Source: Pseudomonadota bacterium | GTDB taxonomy: Bacteria > Pseudomonadota > Alphaproteobacteria > Acetobacterales > Acetobacteraceae | Reading direction: 5' to 3' | NCBI GenBank assembly: GCA_021801255.1 | Contig: JAJYYH010000013.1 | Location: 1-47,374, forward strand | DNA length: 47,374 nt | Part shown: positions 20,220-35,682 of the stretch, piece after piece | Position numbering within the stretch: the first letter of the stretch is position 1 | Layout of the letters: the number at the start of each line of letters is the position of its first letter | Translations under genes and position numbers: made by a program | Notes under the pieces: model-generated | What the model saw: the letters and a program-made list of their open reading frames with translations, nothing else | Told to the model about the DNA's origin: nothing | Database searches by the model: none

Positions 20220-20687
20220 AGACCTCTTTCCAATCCGAACGATAACACCCCGGCCGCGCTGCCGGCCGTCCCCCACAGTCAAGCCCCGCGGCGATGGGGG
20301 TTACCCCAGCCTACGGGAGCAATGCGGGTCTGCGGCCTAAGACCCCGGTTGCCTGGAACCGGCGACGGCGCCGCGGACTCTGCTGCCTGCGAACGACGGC
20401 CGCCCCTCACTCCGAGAGGTCGGCCGAGGGCGCGGAACCTACGAGCCGCGCCCCGCCAAGTCAAGCGCCCCTGCGGGCAAAACCGGGCAATCGGATGAAG
20501 GGTGTTTTGAAAAAGCCAGGACGCTGCCCCTGTCTCCGTTTGGAACAAGCTGGAGCCGCTTCCCCAGACCCGCATCATGGCCAGACTTGCATCATGGTCA
20601 GACTTGCATGAGGGGAAAAATTGCACAGGCTTCGCCTTTGCTGGGGTGAAACCCCTGACCGTTACGCGCCCCCCGCCCTGCCCGGCC
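20220..20687 (-). promoter_or_regulatory. rpsL upstream region and leader
   Basis: The 468 bases between the exporter gene and rpsL have no gene. They hold a small GGGG-TGAAA-CCCC hairpin (20643-20655), two tandem copies of a 17-base unit (about 20574-20607), the promoter described at 20436-20464, and a GC-rich leader of roughly 210 bases. The leader contains a GGCCGGC/GCGGCC inverted repeat close to the start codon. The leader could carry a control site for an r-protein, but I cannot identify one by sequence alone. Confidence 0.5.
20436..20464 (-). promoter_or_regulatory. housekeeping promoter of the str-S10-spc superoperon
   Basis: On the minus strand TTGACT (20459-20464), a 17-base GC-rich spacer and TAGGTT (20436-20441) make a good alphaproteobacterial sigma-70-type promoter. 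Initiation would fall near 20429. The -35 box is identical to that of the rpsM promoter and similar to the one before rplK. Confidence 0.7.
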
Positions 20688-21338
20688 TCAAGAAAGCCGG
20701 TGCGCGGTCAGCAGTCGCGTCGCCCCCGCTGAGAGGGCATGCATGCCGAAGCCGAGAAATACCAACCCGGCGGCGCGCGTCATCCAGAGCCCATGGCGAG
20801 CATGGAAGCGGCGAACTGGCGCCATGCCGACCAGCAGCACCAGTGTCAGATCGGCCGCCACGATGCCGCCGCCGAGGGCCACCAGCAGCGCCGGCAGGGC
20901 GCCGGCATCGATTGTAGCGGCTCGGCCCGAGAGCAGGGCGGCGAAGGTCGCGAGCGCCACTGGATAGCCCTTGGGATTGCTCAGCCCGAAAGCCAGGCCG
21001 CGCAGCAGCGGCCGCCGCGGCGCCAGGGCGGCCGCCGCCCCGTCGCGCCGCGCCAGCAACGCCCGCGCGCCAAGCCAGGAAAGATAGACGCCACACCCCA
21101 CGTCGAGCCCGGCGAAGAAGCCAGAGCCGATGCGCCGCGCCCCGATCAGCGCGATCAGCGCCAGGATATTCCACACCAGATCGCCGACGAGATTGCCCGC
21201 CACGAACCCCATCGCCGCGCGCCGCCCACGCGCCGCGCCAATCCCGAGGAGTGCCAGAAACGCCGGCCCCGGGGTGATGATGTAGATCGCACCGCCGGCG
21301 GCGACGGCGAGCCAAAGCGAGGCTGGCATCGCCGCCAT
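20688..21338 (-). CDS. LysE/RhtB-family amino-acid exporter
   Basis: 216 residues, about six membrane helices. The family signature near the N-terminus is ITPGPAFLALLGIGAARGRR; a second signature, FGLSNPKGYP, follows at about 117. Members export amino acids such as lysine, arginine, threonine or homoserine lactones at the inner membrane; substrate cannot be told here. It starts only 21 bases after the rpoC stop and has no good ribosome binding site (ATG at 21329 is an alternative), so it is probably read through from the rpoBC transcript. It separates rpoC from rpsL, which is an unusual place for a transporter. Confidence 0.88.
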   Translation of the reverse strand: MAAMPASLWLAVAAGGAIYIITPGPAFLALLGIGAARGRRAAMGFVAGNLVGDLVWNILALIALIGARRIGSGFFAGLDVGCGVYLSWLGARALLARRDGAAAALAPRRPLLRGLAFGLSNPKGYPVALATFAALLSGRAATIDAGALPALLVALGGGIVAADLTLVLLVGMAPVRRFHARHGLWMTRAAGLVFLGFGMHALSAGATRLLTAHRLS

Positions 21339-21359
21339 CGGGACGGGCTCAGCGACGGC

Positions 21360-25529
<4,170 letters not shown>

Positions 25530-25549
25530 GCCATTTTCACTCCGCTCGA

Positions 25550-25575
25550 CCCGCCCGGCAGGCCTGCCGGGCGGG
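25550..25575. repeat. 26-base perfect palindrome in the rpoB-rpoC gap
   Basis: A 13-base arm beginning CCCGCCCGGC is followed immediately by its exact complement, with no loop. In RNA it would form a very stable stem in the 86-base spacer between rpoB and rpoC, 21 bases ahead of the rpoC start. It could be a processing, stability or partial-termination site. Confidence 0.8.
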
Positions 25576-25615
25576 TGTTGCAAGCTGGGATCGCGAATGT
25601 TTCGTCATCGGCGCG

Positions 25616-29791
<4,176 letters not shown>

Positions 29792-30011
29792 GCCTTGCCC
29801 TCAAGAGTCTCAAGCTCGGAGACAGCGCGATGGACTCGCGCGCCCAACATTGTCGTCAAACCCGCCTCGTCAAACCCGCCGCCGTTCAGCGCCCGCCGCG
29901 AGATCCACCCGCCGCAAGATCCTTGGGGACGCGATGCCAACAGCAAACCAGACGGGGATCCGGGGGATCTCCGCCTGACTGCCAAGCCTGCCGGGACGAT
30001 ACCCGCTCGCG
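29792..30011 (-). promoter_or_regulatory. rplL-rpoB spacer with a tandem repeat
   Basis: 220 bases between rplL and rpoB. This is where enterobacteria place an attenuator and an RNase III site. Here I see two directly adjacent copies of a 14-base unit (TCGTCAAACCCGCC, plus strand, 29853-29880). Read on the minus strand, each copy includes a TTTGACGA that could serve as a -35 element. No strong intrinsic terminator is apparent. Confidence 0.4.
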
Positions 30012-30389
30012 CTACTTGATCTCGACAGTCGCGCCCTGCTCTTCCAGAACCTTCCGCAGCCTCTCCGCCTCGTCCTTGTTCACCCCTTCCTTGACGGTCT
30101 TCGGGGCACCCTCGACGAGATCCTTGGCCTCTTTCAGGCCAAGCCCGGTGATCGTCCGGATTTCCTTGATCACGTTGATTTTTTTCTCCCCAGCCTTGGC
30201 CAGGATCACGGTGAACTCGGTCTGCTCCTCGGCCGGCGCCGCAGCAGCCGCGGCCGTGGTCGGCGCGGCCATCGCCACCGGGGCAGCCGCAGAGACACCC
30301 CACTTCTCCTCAAGAAGTTTCGACAGCTCGGCTGCTTCGAGCACACTCAGGCTCGACAGCTCATCCACCAGCTTTGCCAGATCAGCCAT
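30012..30389 (-). CDS. rplL: 50S ribosomal protein L7/L12
   Basis: 125 residues. The N-terminal dimerisation helix ([20 protein letters not shown]) is followed by an Ala-rich hinge (about 32-55) and the C-terminal factor-binding domain with [20 protein letters not shown] and [13 protein letters not shown]. It forms the stalk that recruits EF-Tu and EF-G. GGAG precedes the ATG. Confidence 0.99.
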   Translation of the reverse strand: MADLAKLVDELSSLSVLEAAELSKLLEEKWGVSAAAPVAMAAPTTAAAAAAPAEEQTEFTVILAKAGEKKINVIKEIRTITGLGLKEAKDLVEGAPKTVKEGVNKDEAERLRKVLEEQGATVEIK

Positions 30390-30466
30390 ATCGGTAATCT
30401 CCTATTTATAAGCCATATTCGGCAGCATGCAAGCCCCTATCGGGGCGATCTCCTCAAGCGCGGCGT

Positions 30467-30985
30467 TCAGGCCGCCTCCGCGGTCTTGGCATAGGCCCCA
30501 AAAACCCGCGCAAGCTGGCCGGCTGGCGCCTGTAGAACGCCCGCGATGCGCGTCGCCGGGGCATTGATCACCCCCAGCAGCCGCGCCCGGAGCGCCGCCA
30601 GCGATGGCAGCTCGGCGAGCGCCTGCACCCCGGCCGCATCGAGCGTCCGGGCGCCCAGCGCCCCACCCAGCACCACCAGCTTGTCGTTGGTCTTGGCGAA
30701 CTCGACGGCCACCTTGGCCACCGCCACCGGGTCAGTCGCCCATGCGAGCGCGGTCGTCCCCTTCAGCAGCTTGCCAATGCCGTCGAATCGGGTCCCTTCC
30801 AAGGCACGGAGCGCGAGCCGGTTCTTGGCGATCTTGAATTGCGCCCCCGCCGCCCGCATGCGGCGCCGGAGTTCCGTCACCTCGGCGACGTTCAGCCCGC
30901 CATTGCGGGTGACCACCACCATCGACGTCTCGGCAAACACCGCAGCGAGGGAGGCGACGAATTCTCGCTTCTCCAAACGGTCCAC
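30467..30985 (-). CDS. rplJ: 50S ribosomal protein L10
   Basis: 172 residues, started at a GTG (30985) that has AGGAGA 7 bases upstream. Core motifs are VVVTRNGGLNVAEVTELRRR and FKIAKNRLALRAL; the C-terminal helix binds L7/L12 dimers. L10 with L7/L12 usually represses its own mRNA through the leader. It lies 77 bases before rplL. Confidence 0.98.
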   Translation of the reverse strand: MDRLEKREFVASLAAVFAETSMVVVTRNGGLNVAEVTELRRRMRAAGAQFKIAKNRLALRALEGTRFDGIGKLLKGTTALAWATDPVAVAKVAVEFAKTNDKLVVLGGALGARTLDAAGVQALAELPSLAALRARLLGVINAPATRIAGVLQAPAGQLARVFGAYAKTAEAA

Positions 30986-31279
30986 AGCCGTCTCCTGGTT
31001 CTGGCCCGACGCAAAACGGCGCCGGGCCGGGTTGCCCTCTGGGCCCAGGGATCATCCCCGAACCCGGTTCGCCTGTCCTTTGCATACGGAAAACCGCCAA
31101 GGCACGCCGCGTGGACCCTGCCACCGACACCCTGGGCTTCCCCGTCTCCCGCGCGCGGGCCCGAGGGCCCCTTAGGTTCTTCCGCAGAAGATCACGTGCG
31201 GTCTCGGACAGGTTCGAGCGGCATGCCTGGGCGCGCCGCCCTGCCCACCGGCCCGATCGGGCCGGCGTATCTCATCACC
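30986..31279 (-). promoter_or_regulatory. rplJ leader (candidate L10-binding leader)
   Basis: The 294 bases between rplA and rplJ hold no gene. Several GC-rich inverted repeats are present, including GGCCC-GATC-GGGCC close to the rplA stop. The position matches the autoregulatory leader bound by L10-L7/L12 in other bacteria. I could not confirm the conserved kink-turn, and I see no convincing promoter, so this call rests on position. Confidence 0.35.
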
Positions 31280-31972
31280 TCAGCCGGCGAGCGAGGCCGC
31301 GTCCACCCGCACCCCCGGCCCCATGGTCGAGGACAGCGCCGCCTTCAGCATGTAGGTGCCCTTGGCGCCGGCAGGCTTGGCCTTCTGGATGGCATCGACG
31401 AAAGCACGGATGTTCTCGAGAAGCTTCTCCTCGGAAAAACTCGCCTTGCCGACCCCGGCATGAACGATGCCCGCCTTCTCGGCACGAAACTCCACCTGAC
31501 CTGACTTCGCCGCCGTCACCGCGCCCTTCACGTCCATCGTCACGGTGCCGAGCTTGGGGTTGGGCATCAGGCCACGGGGGCCAAGAATTTTACCCAGCCG
31601 GCCAACCAGAGCCATCATGTCGGGGGTCGCGATGCAACGGTCGAAACCGATCTCACCACCCTGCACCTTCTCCGCCAGATCCTCGGCACCGACCACGTCC
31701 GCACCCGCCGCCGCCGCCTCCTCGGCCTTGGCGCCGCGCGCGAACACCGCGACACGCAACGTCTTGCCGGTGCCGTTGGGCAGATTGACCAGGCCGCGGA
31801 CCATCTGATCGGCGTGGCGCGGATCGATGCCGAGATTGATCGCGAGTTCAACCGTTTCGTCGAACTTCGCCCGCGCATTGGCCTTGATCAGCTTCACCGC
31901 CTCGGCGAGCGGATAGGCCCGCGTCGGCTCGAACGCCGCATAGGCCGCGCGCAACCGCTTGTCATGCGCCAT
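31280..31972 (-). CDS. rplA: 50S ribosomal protein L1
   Basis: 230 residues. Typical stretches are [40 protein letters not shown] and [21 protein letters not shown]1 forms the stalk that moves with E-site tRNA and, in many bacteria, represses rplKA. It follows rplK by 3 bases. Confidence 0.99.
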   Translation of the reverse strand: MAHDKRLRAAYAAFEPTRAYPLAEAVKLIKANARAKFDETVELAINLGIDPRHADQMVRGLVNLPNGTGKTLRVAVFARGAKAEEAAAAGADVVGAEDLAEKVQGGEIGFDRCIATPDMMALVGRLGKILGPRGLMPNPKLGTVTMDVKGAVTAAKSGQVEFRAEKAGIVHAGVGKASFSEEKLLENIRAFVDAIQKAKPAGAKGTYMLKAALSSTMGPGVRVDAASLAG

Positions 31973-31975
31973 CGC

Positions 31976-32410
31976 TCAGCCCTCCACCACGGCGATACCC
32001 ATCGAGCGGGCCGAGCCAACCAGCATCCGCACCATCCCCTCGATGTCATCGGCGTTGGTGTCCTGGATTTTTTGCGCCGCGATGTCGCGGAGCTGGCTCA
32101 TCGTCACCCGCCCGACCGCGCCGCCCTTGCCGACCGTGGCCGACCCCTTCTCGATGCCTGCCGCCTTCTTGATGAAATAGCTGTTGGGCGGGGTTTTGGT
32201 GATGAAGCTGAAGCTGCGATCGCCATAGGCGGTGATCACCACCGGCACCGGCATGCCCGGTTCCATCGCCTGGGTCGCGGCGTTGAATTCCTTGACGAAT
32301 TGCATGATGTTGAGGCCGCGCTGGCCGAGCGCCGGCCCAACGGGCGGCGACGGATTGGCCTTTCCAGCGGGAATCTGTAGCTTGATATAGCCGACGACTT
32401 TCTTCGCCAT
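31976..32410 (-). CDS. rplK: 50S ribosomal protein L11
   Basis: 144 residues. It starts [20 protein letters not shown], with [20 protein letters not shown] and the C-terminal rRNA-binding domain [20 protein letters not shown]. It lies at the GTPase-associated centre and is needed for the stringent response. It is the first gene of the rplKAJL-rpoBC cluster; nusG and secE, its usual upstream partners, are absent. Confidence 0.99.
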   Translation of the reverse strand: MAKKVVGYIKLQIPAGKANPSPPVGPALGQRGLNIMQFVKEFNAATQAMEPGMPVPVVITAYGDRSFSFITKTPPNSYFIKKAAGIEKGSATVGKGGAVGRVTMSQLRDIAAQKIQDTNADDIEGMVRMLVGSARSMGIAVVEG

Positions 32411-32513
32411 CCCTGGTCTCCCGGCCGCGCGCGGCCTTTGAAAAACGCCAAGGACCGCGGTGCAGCCGATCAGGGAACCCCCTCATCTCCCGCGTTCCAG
32501 TAAGAGCGGGGGT

Positions 32514-32541
32514 CCTATAGAATTGCGCCTCCCAAGTCCAG
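32514..32541 (-). promoter_or_regulatory. promoter of rplK-rplA
   Basis: On the minus strand CTGGAC (32536-32541), a 16-base spacer and TATAGG (32514-32519) form a plausible sigma-70-type promoter about 100 bases ahead of rplK. Just downstream, a CCCGC...GCGGG inverted repeat lies in the leader at about 32489-32510. The surrounding sequence resembles the rpsL promoter. Confidence 0.6.
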
Positions 32542-32573
32542 CGGTATTTTCCGCCGACGCGAAAGGAAACGCC

Positions 32574-33011
32574 ATGAACACGATGAGCTGGCCGGTCCGC
32601 GCGCTCCTAGGCTTCATCGCTGCGGTGCTCTCGGTGCTGATTTTCCACCAGGCGATGTGGGCGGCGCTGCACTTAGCCGGGATGATGCCAGCGCCCTTCC
32701 CGATGGCGCCGACGGCGCCCTGGGGCGTCCCGAAAATCGTCAGCCTCTGCTTCTGGGGCGGGCTCTATGGCGCGGCCTTCGGCCTCGTCATGCCGCGGCT
32801 CTCCTCCCCGCTCTGGGTGCGCGGCCTCGTGCTCGGCATCATCGCCGCCCTGGTCGGCATGTTCGTTGTCAATGCCATCAAGGGCCTGCCGATCGGCTAT
32901 GGCTTCGCGCTCATCCCCTGGGTCGATTCGCTGCTGATCAACGGTTTCTGGGGCATCGGGGTCGGCATCATCGCCCCCCTCCTGATGCCGCGCCGGATGG
33001 GCGTGGCGTAG
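32574..33011 (+). CDS. conserved small membrane protein of unknown function
   Basis: 145 residues with about four hydrophobic segments (near 8-30, 52-75, 82-103 and 118-137). A loop rich in Met and Pro follows the first helix (HLAGMMPAPFPMAPTAPWGV), then the segment FWGGLYGAAFGLVMPRL. I recall similar uncharacterised membrane proteins in alphaproteobacteria, without a name or known role. The ATG at 32574 has AAAGGAAA ahead. It is transcribed divergently from rplK, with only about 160 bases between them, and convergently with the next small gene. Confidence 0.75.
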   Translation: MNTMSWPVRALLGFIAAVLSVLIFHQAMWAALHLAGMMPAPFPMAPTAPWGVPKIVSLCFWGGLYGAAFGLVMPRLSSPLWVRGLVLGIIAALVGMFVVNAIKGLPIGYGFALIPWVDSLLINGFWGIGVGIIAPLLMPRRMGVA

Positions 33012-33063
33012 TTCCGCGCCCCGCGCCCGCCGCAGAGCCTGAAAATCAATCGAACTTGGAAGC

Positions 33064-33119
33064 GAATACCCTTTGGAAAATTGGCATTTTTCCATCGATT
33101 TCCGAGCAAGAGGGCATTC
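33064..33119. terminator. AT-rich nested inverted repeat between convergent genes
   Basis: An exact TGGAAAA / TTTTCCA stem (33074-33094, 7-base loop) lies inside an imperfect outer pair, GAATACCCT (33064-33072) and AGGGCATTC (33111-33119), followed by a T-run. It sits between two convergent genes in otherwise GC-rich DNA, which suggests a terminator that works on the plus strand and possibly both strands. Confidence 0.5.
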
Positions 33120-33132
33120 TTTTTTCAAACTC

Positions 33133-33363
33133 TCAGAGCGGGCGTTCGGCGCGTTCCAGGAGGCGGGCGAAAAACCCCGGCTTGCGCGCCGGCGCCGCAG
33201 CCCGGGCGGGCGCTTGCGGCGCTACGCTCTCGGCGCGGGATTTTTCCTCGCGCGCTTTCCGCGTCAGCCATTTTTCCAGGCTCATGCCCGCCTTCGCCGC
33301 CCGCCGCGCCTCATAGGCCCGCTGCCCCGCGCTCAGTTCCTTGATCACCCGATTGCCCTCCAT
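33133..33363 (-). CDS. short basic hypothetical protein
   Basis: 76 residues from MEGNRVIKELSAGQRAYEAR, followed by RRAAKAGMSLEKWLTRKARE and an Ala/Pro/Arg-rich middle that ends in FFARLLERAERPL. The N-terminal half looks like a conserved helical motif and the tail like a linker plus amphipathic helix. I do not recognise a named family. It lies 50 bases downstream of the thioredoxin-fold gene in the same direction and may share its transcript. The ribosome binding site is weak; an ATG at 33387 is an alternative start. Confidence 0.5.
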   Translation of the reverse strand: MEGNRVIKELSAGQRAYEARRAAKAGMSLEKWLTRKAREEKSRAESVAPQAPARAAAPARKPGFFARLLERAERPL

Positions 33364-33413
33364 TGCCGCTTGCCGCGCTTTTGGCAAACTCCCGCGCCGG
33401 CTTCAAGCGTCTT

Positions 33414-34211
33414 TCACCCCCCCGCGCTGGCGAGCGCGGCGCGCAGATCATCCATGCCGACCGCGCCTTGCACGATCTCGCCGCCGACCACCAAACTCGG
33501 CACGGTGTCGATCCCGAGTTCGGCGGCAAGCGCCCGGTTGGCCGCGAGTTTCCGAGCGATCGCCGGGTCCGCCATGTCGCGCGCGAGCCGCGCCGGATCG
33601 AGACCGAGGGCCGCCGCCTCGCGCGCCACCAACGCCGCGCTGACCGGCGCCCTGGCCGCCATCAGCCGGGCGCGGAGTTCAAGATAGGCACCCTGGCGGG
33701 CGGCGGCGAGAACGGCGCGCGCCGCGAATTCGCTCGCCGGGCCGAGGATCGGCAGATCCTTATGCACCAGTCGGATGCGCCGATCCTGGCGCAAGAGCCG
33801 ATCGAGCGTCGGTGCCAGCGCCCGGCAGGGCGGGCAGTCGAGGTCGTCGAACTCGACCAGGGTCAGCGCCCCCTCCGGGTTGCCGGCGGGGATATCGCTT
33901 GGATCGTGCAGCAAATGCGGGGCGGCGGCGGCGAGGGCAGCGGCGCGGGCCCGCGCGGCGCGGGCTGCCTCGGCCGCGCCCAGGCGCGCAAGGGCGGCAT
34001 CGAGCCCGGCAACATCGGGCGGGGATTGTCGCAATAGGCGCAGGATTTCTTCCCGCGCCGCCTGCTCGCCGTTCTCCGCCGCGCTGCCCTGCGCGCCGGC
34101 CGTTGCAGGAAGCCCGAGCGCAATGCCACAAGAGAGCAGCAGCCGTCGCGAAATCCCGCGGAACCGGCGGCCGGGGCGGTATTTGTAAGAATGACGGGGC
34201 GATGAAAGCAT
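33414..34211 (-). CDS. DsbA-like periplasmic thioredoxin-fold protein (CPPC)
   Basis: 265 residues. A basic start and hydrophobic core (about 18-40, SRRLLLSCGIALGLPATAGA) form a signal peptide, possibly of Tat type. A helical, Ala/Arg-rich segment (about 45-100) precedes the thioredoxin domain, with the redox motif CPPC at 126-129 in FDDLDCPPCRAL and the cis-proline loop GIDTVPSLVVGGE. This fits the Com1/ScsC-like DsbA group, which makes or isomerises disulfides in the periplasm. Its ATG overlaps, head to head, with the start of the plus-strand lipoprotein gene. A GG-rich helical extension ahead of the domain resembles a multimerisation region. Confidence 0.85.
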   Translation of the reverse strand: MLSSPRHSYKYRPGRRFRGISRRLLLSCGIALGLPATAGAQGSAAENGEQAAREEILRLLRQSPPDVAGLDAALARLGAAEAARAARARAAALAAAAPHLLHDPSDIPAGNPEGALTLVEFDDLDCPPCRALAPTLDRLLRQDRRIRLVHKDLPILGPASEFAARAVLAAARQGAYLELRARLMAARAPVSAALVAREAAALGLDPARLARDMADPAIARKLAANRALAAELGIDTVPSLVVGGEIVQGAVGMDDLRAALASAGG

Positions 34212-35676
34212 GACGGGGATGATAGCGCGGCGGCGCCGGGCCGTCTTGCTGGCACTCGCGGGCAGCCTTGCGGTCGGTCTTTCCGGTTGCAAATCGCTCC
34301 AGCGCGCGATCTTCGGCGGGCCGCACGCCGGAACGCCAGGCTACGTGATCGGCTTTCTCGGCGCCGCTGTCGCCGATGAACCACGCGCGGCGCTGGAGGC
34401 GCGGGTGATATTGTCCTCGGGCGGCAACGCCGCCGATGCCGCGACCACCCTCGCCTTCACCCTCGCCGTGACCCTGCCTTCGCGCGCCGGCCTCGGCGGC
34501 GGCGGCGGTTGCCTCGCCTATTTCCCGCCCGCCCACGAGCCCGAGGCCATCCTGTTCCTGCCGCGCCCGCCGACCGACCAACAAGCGGCGGCGAGCGACC
34601 GCCCGGCGGCGGTGCCGATGTTGGCGCGTGGCCTGCTCACGCTGCAGGCGCGCTACGGTACCGTCCCGCTCGCCCGGCTGATCGAGCCGGCGGAAGGGCT
34701 GGCGCGCTATGGCGTGCCGGTCTCCTCGGCGCTCGCCCGCGATCTCAAGGTGGTGGCACCGGCGCTGCTGCTCGACCGCGGCGCCGCGCTGTTCAGCGCC
34801 GCGACCGGCGGTCCGCTCGCCGAGGGCACGACGCTGATGCAGCCCGATCTCGGCGCCAGCCTGGCGCAGATCCGTATCAACGGCACCAACGATCTCTATG
34901 CCGGGGCGCTCGCCAAACGCCTCGTCACCGCCGCCGCCGAGGCCGGCAGCCCGATCGCGGCGGCCGATCTCGCCGCGGCGCGGGCCGAGGTCGCAACCCC
35001 GATCATGGTCGAGGCCGGCAGCGAGCGGGTCGCCTTCCTGCCGCTGCCCGCCGATGGTGGTCTCGCCGCCGCGGGCGCTTTTCAGGCGCTGCAAAAAAAC
35101 CCCAACGACACCAAGGCCGCGCAAAGCCTCGCCCTTGCCCTCGCCGCGCGCTATCGGACCGCCGGCGGCACCGCGCCAGCCCTGCTTGCCGCCCCGCCCA
35201 GCTCCGGCACTCTGCCGCCGCTTCCCGCCTCGACCGCCTTCGTCGTTCTCGACCGCAAGGGCGGCGCAGTTGCCTGCTCCCTCACCATGGGCAATCTTTT
35301 TGGCGTCGGGCGCATTGCACGCGGCACCGGCATCGTACTCGCCGCCTCGCCGCGCGCCTGGCCGCCGCCGCTGCTCGCCGCCGCCATCGCCTGGAACCCC
35401 CACCGGCACGCCTTCCGCGCCGAGGTCGGCGGCTCCGGCCAGGAGGGCGCGCCGCTCGCGGTGGCCGATGCGCTGCGCATGACGCTGGCAATGGACCCCA
35501 AGAACCCGAAAGCGCCTTTCATGCCCAAACCCGTGCCCGATCCCGGCCGCGCCAATGTCATCGCCTGCCTCAACGAGCTGCCGGGCAAGGAAAAAACTTG
35601 CCACTGGCAGGCCGACCCGCGGCTTTCCGGCCTCGCCACCGGCGGGGAAGACGATTGGCGCGAACTGGAGAAATAG
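34210..35676 (+). CDS. divergent gamma-glutamyltransferase-like lipoprotein
   Basis: 488 residues. The N-terminus is a lipoprotein signal with lipobox LSGC, Cys27. The large-subunit region keeps GGT landmarks: SSGGNAADAATTLAFT (69-84) and GLGGGGGCLAYF (94-105). The region around the processing site reads LPASTAFVVLDRKGGAVACS, where active GGTs have TTH[FY]; here the first Thr is Ser341 and the His is Ala. The usual PSSGG is PADGG (280-284), and the GSPGG loop near the end is not recognisable. It could be an altered hydrolase or an inactive, binding-only relative. ATG at 34219 is an alternative start. It heads a plus-strand run ending with guaA. Confidence 0.8.
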   Translation: MTGMIARRRRAVLLALAGSLAVGLSGCKSLQRAIFGGPHAGTPGYVIGFLGAAVADEPRAALEARVILSSGGNAADAATTLAFTLAVTLPSRAGLGGGGGCLAYFPPAHEPEAILFLPRPPTDQQAAASDRPAAVPMLARGLLTLQARYGTVPLARLIEPAEGLARYGVPVSSALARDLKVVAPALLLDRGAALFSAATGGPLAEGTTLMQPDLGASLAQIRINGTNDLYAGALAKRLVTAAAEAGSPIAAADLAAARAEVATPIMVEAGSERVAFLPLPADGGLAAAGAFQALQKNPNDTKAAQSLALALAARYRTAGGTAPALLAAPPSSGTLPPLPASTAFVVLDRKGGAVACSLTMGNLFGVGRIARGTGIVLAASPRAWPPPLLAAAIAWNPHRHAFRAEVGGSGQEGAPLAVADALRMTLAMDPKNPKAPFMPKPVPDPGRANVIACLNELPGKEKTCHWQADPRLSGLATGGEDDWRELEK

Positions 35677-35682
35677 ACCGCG

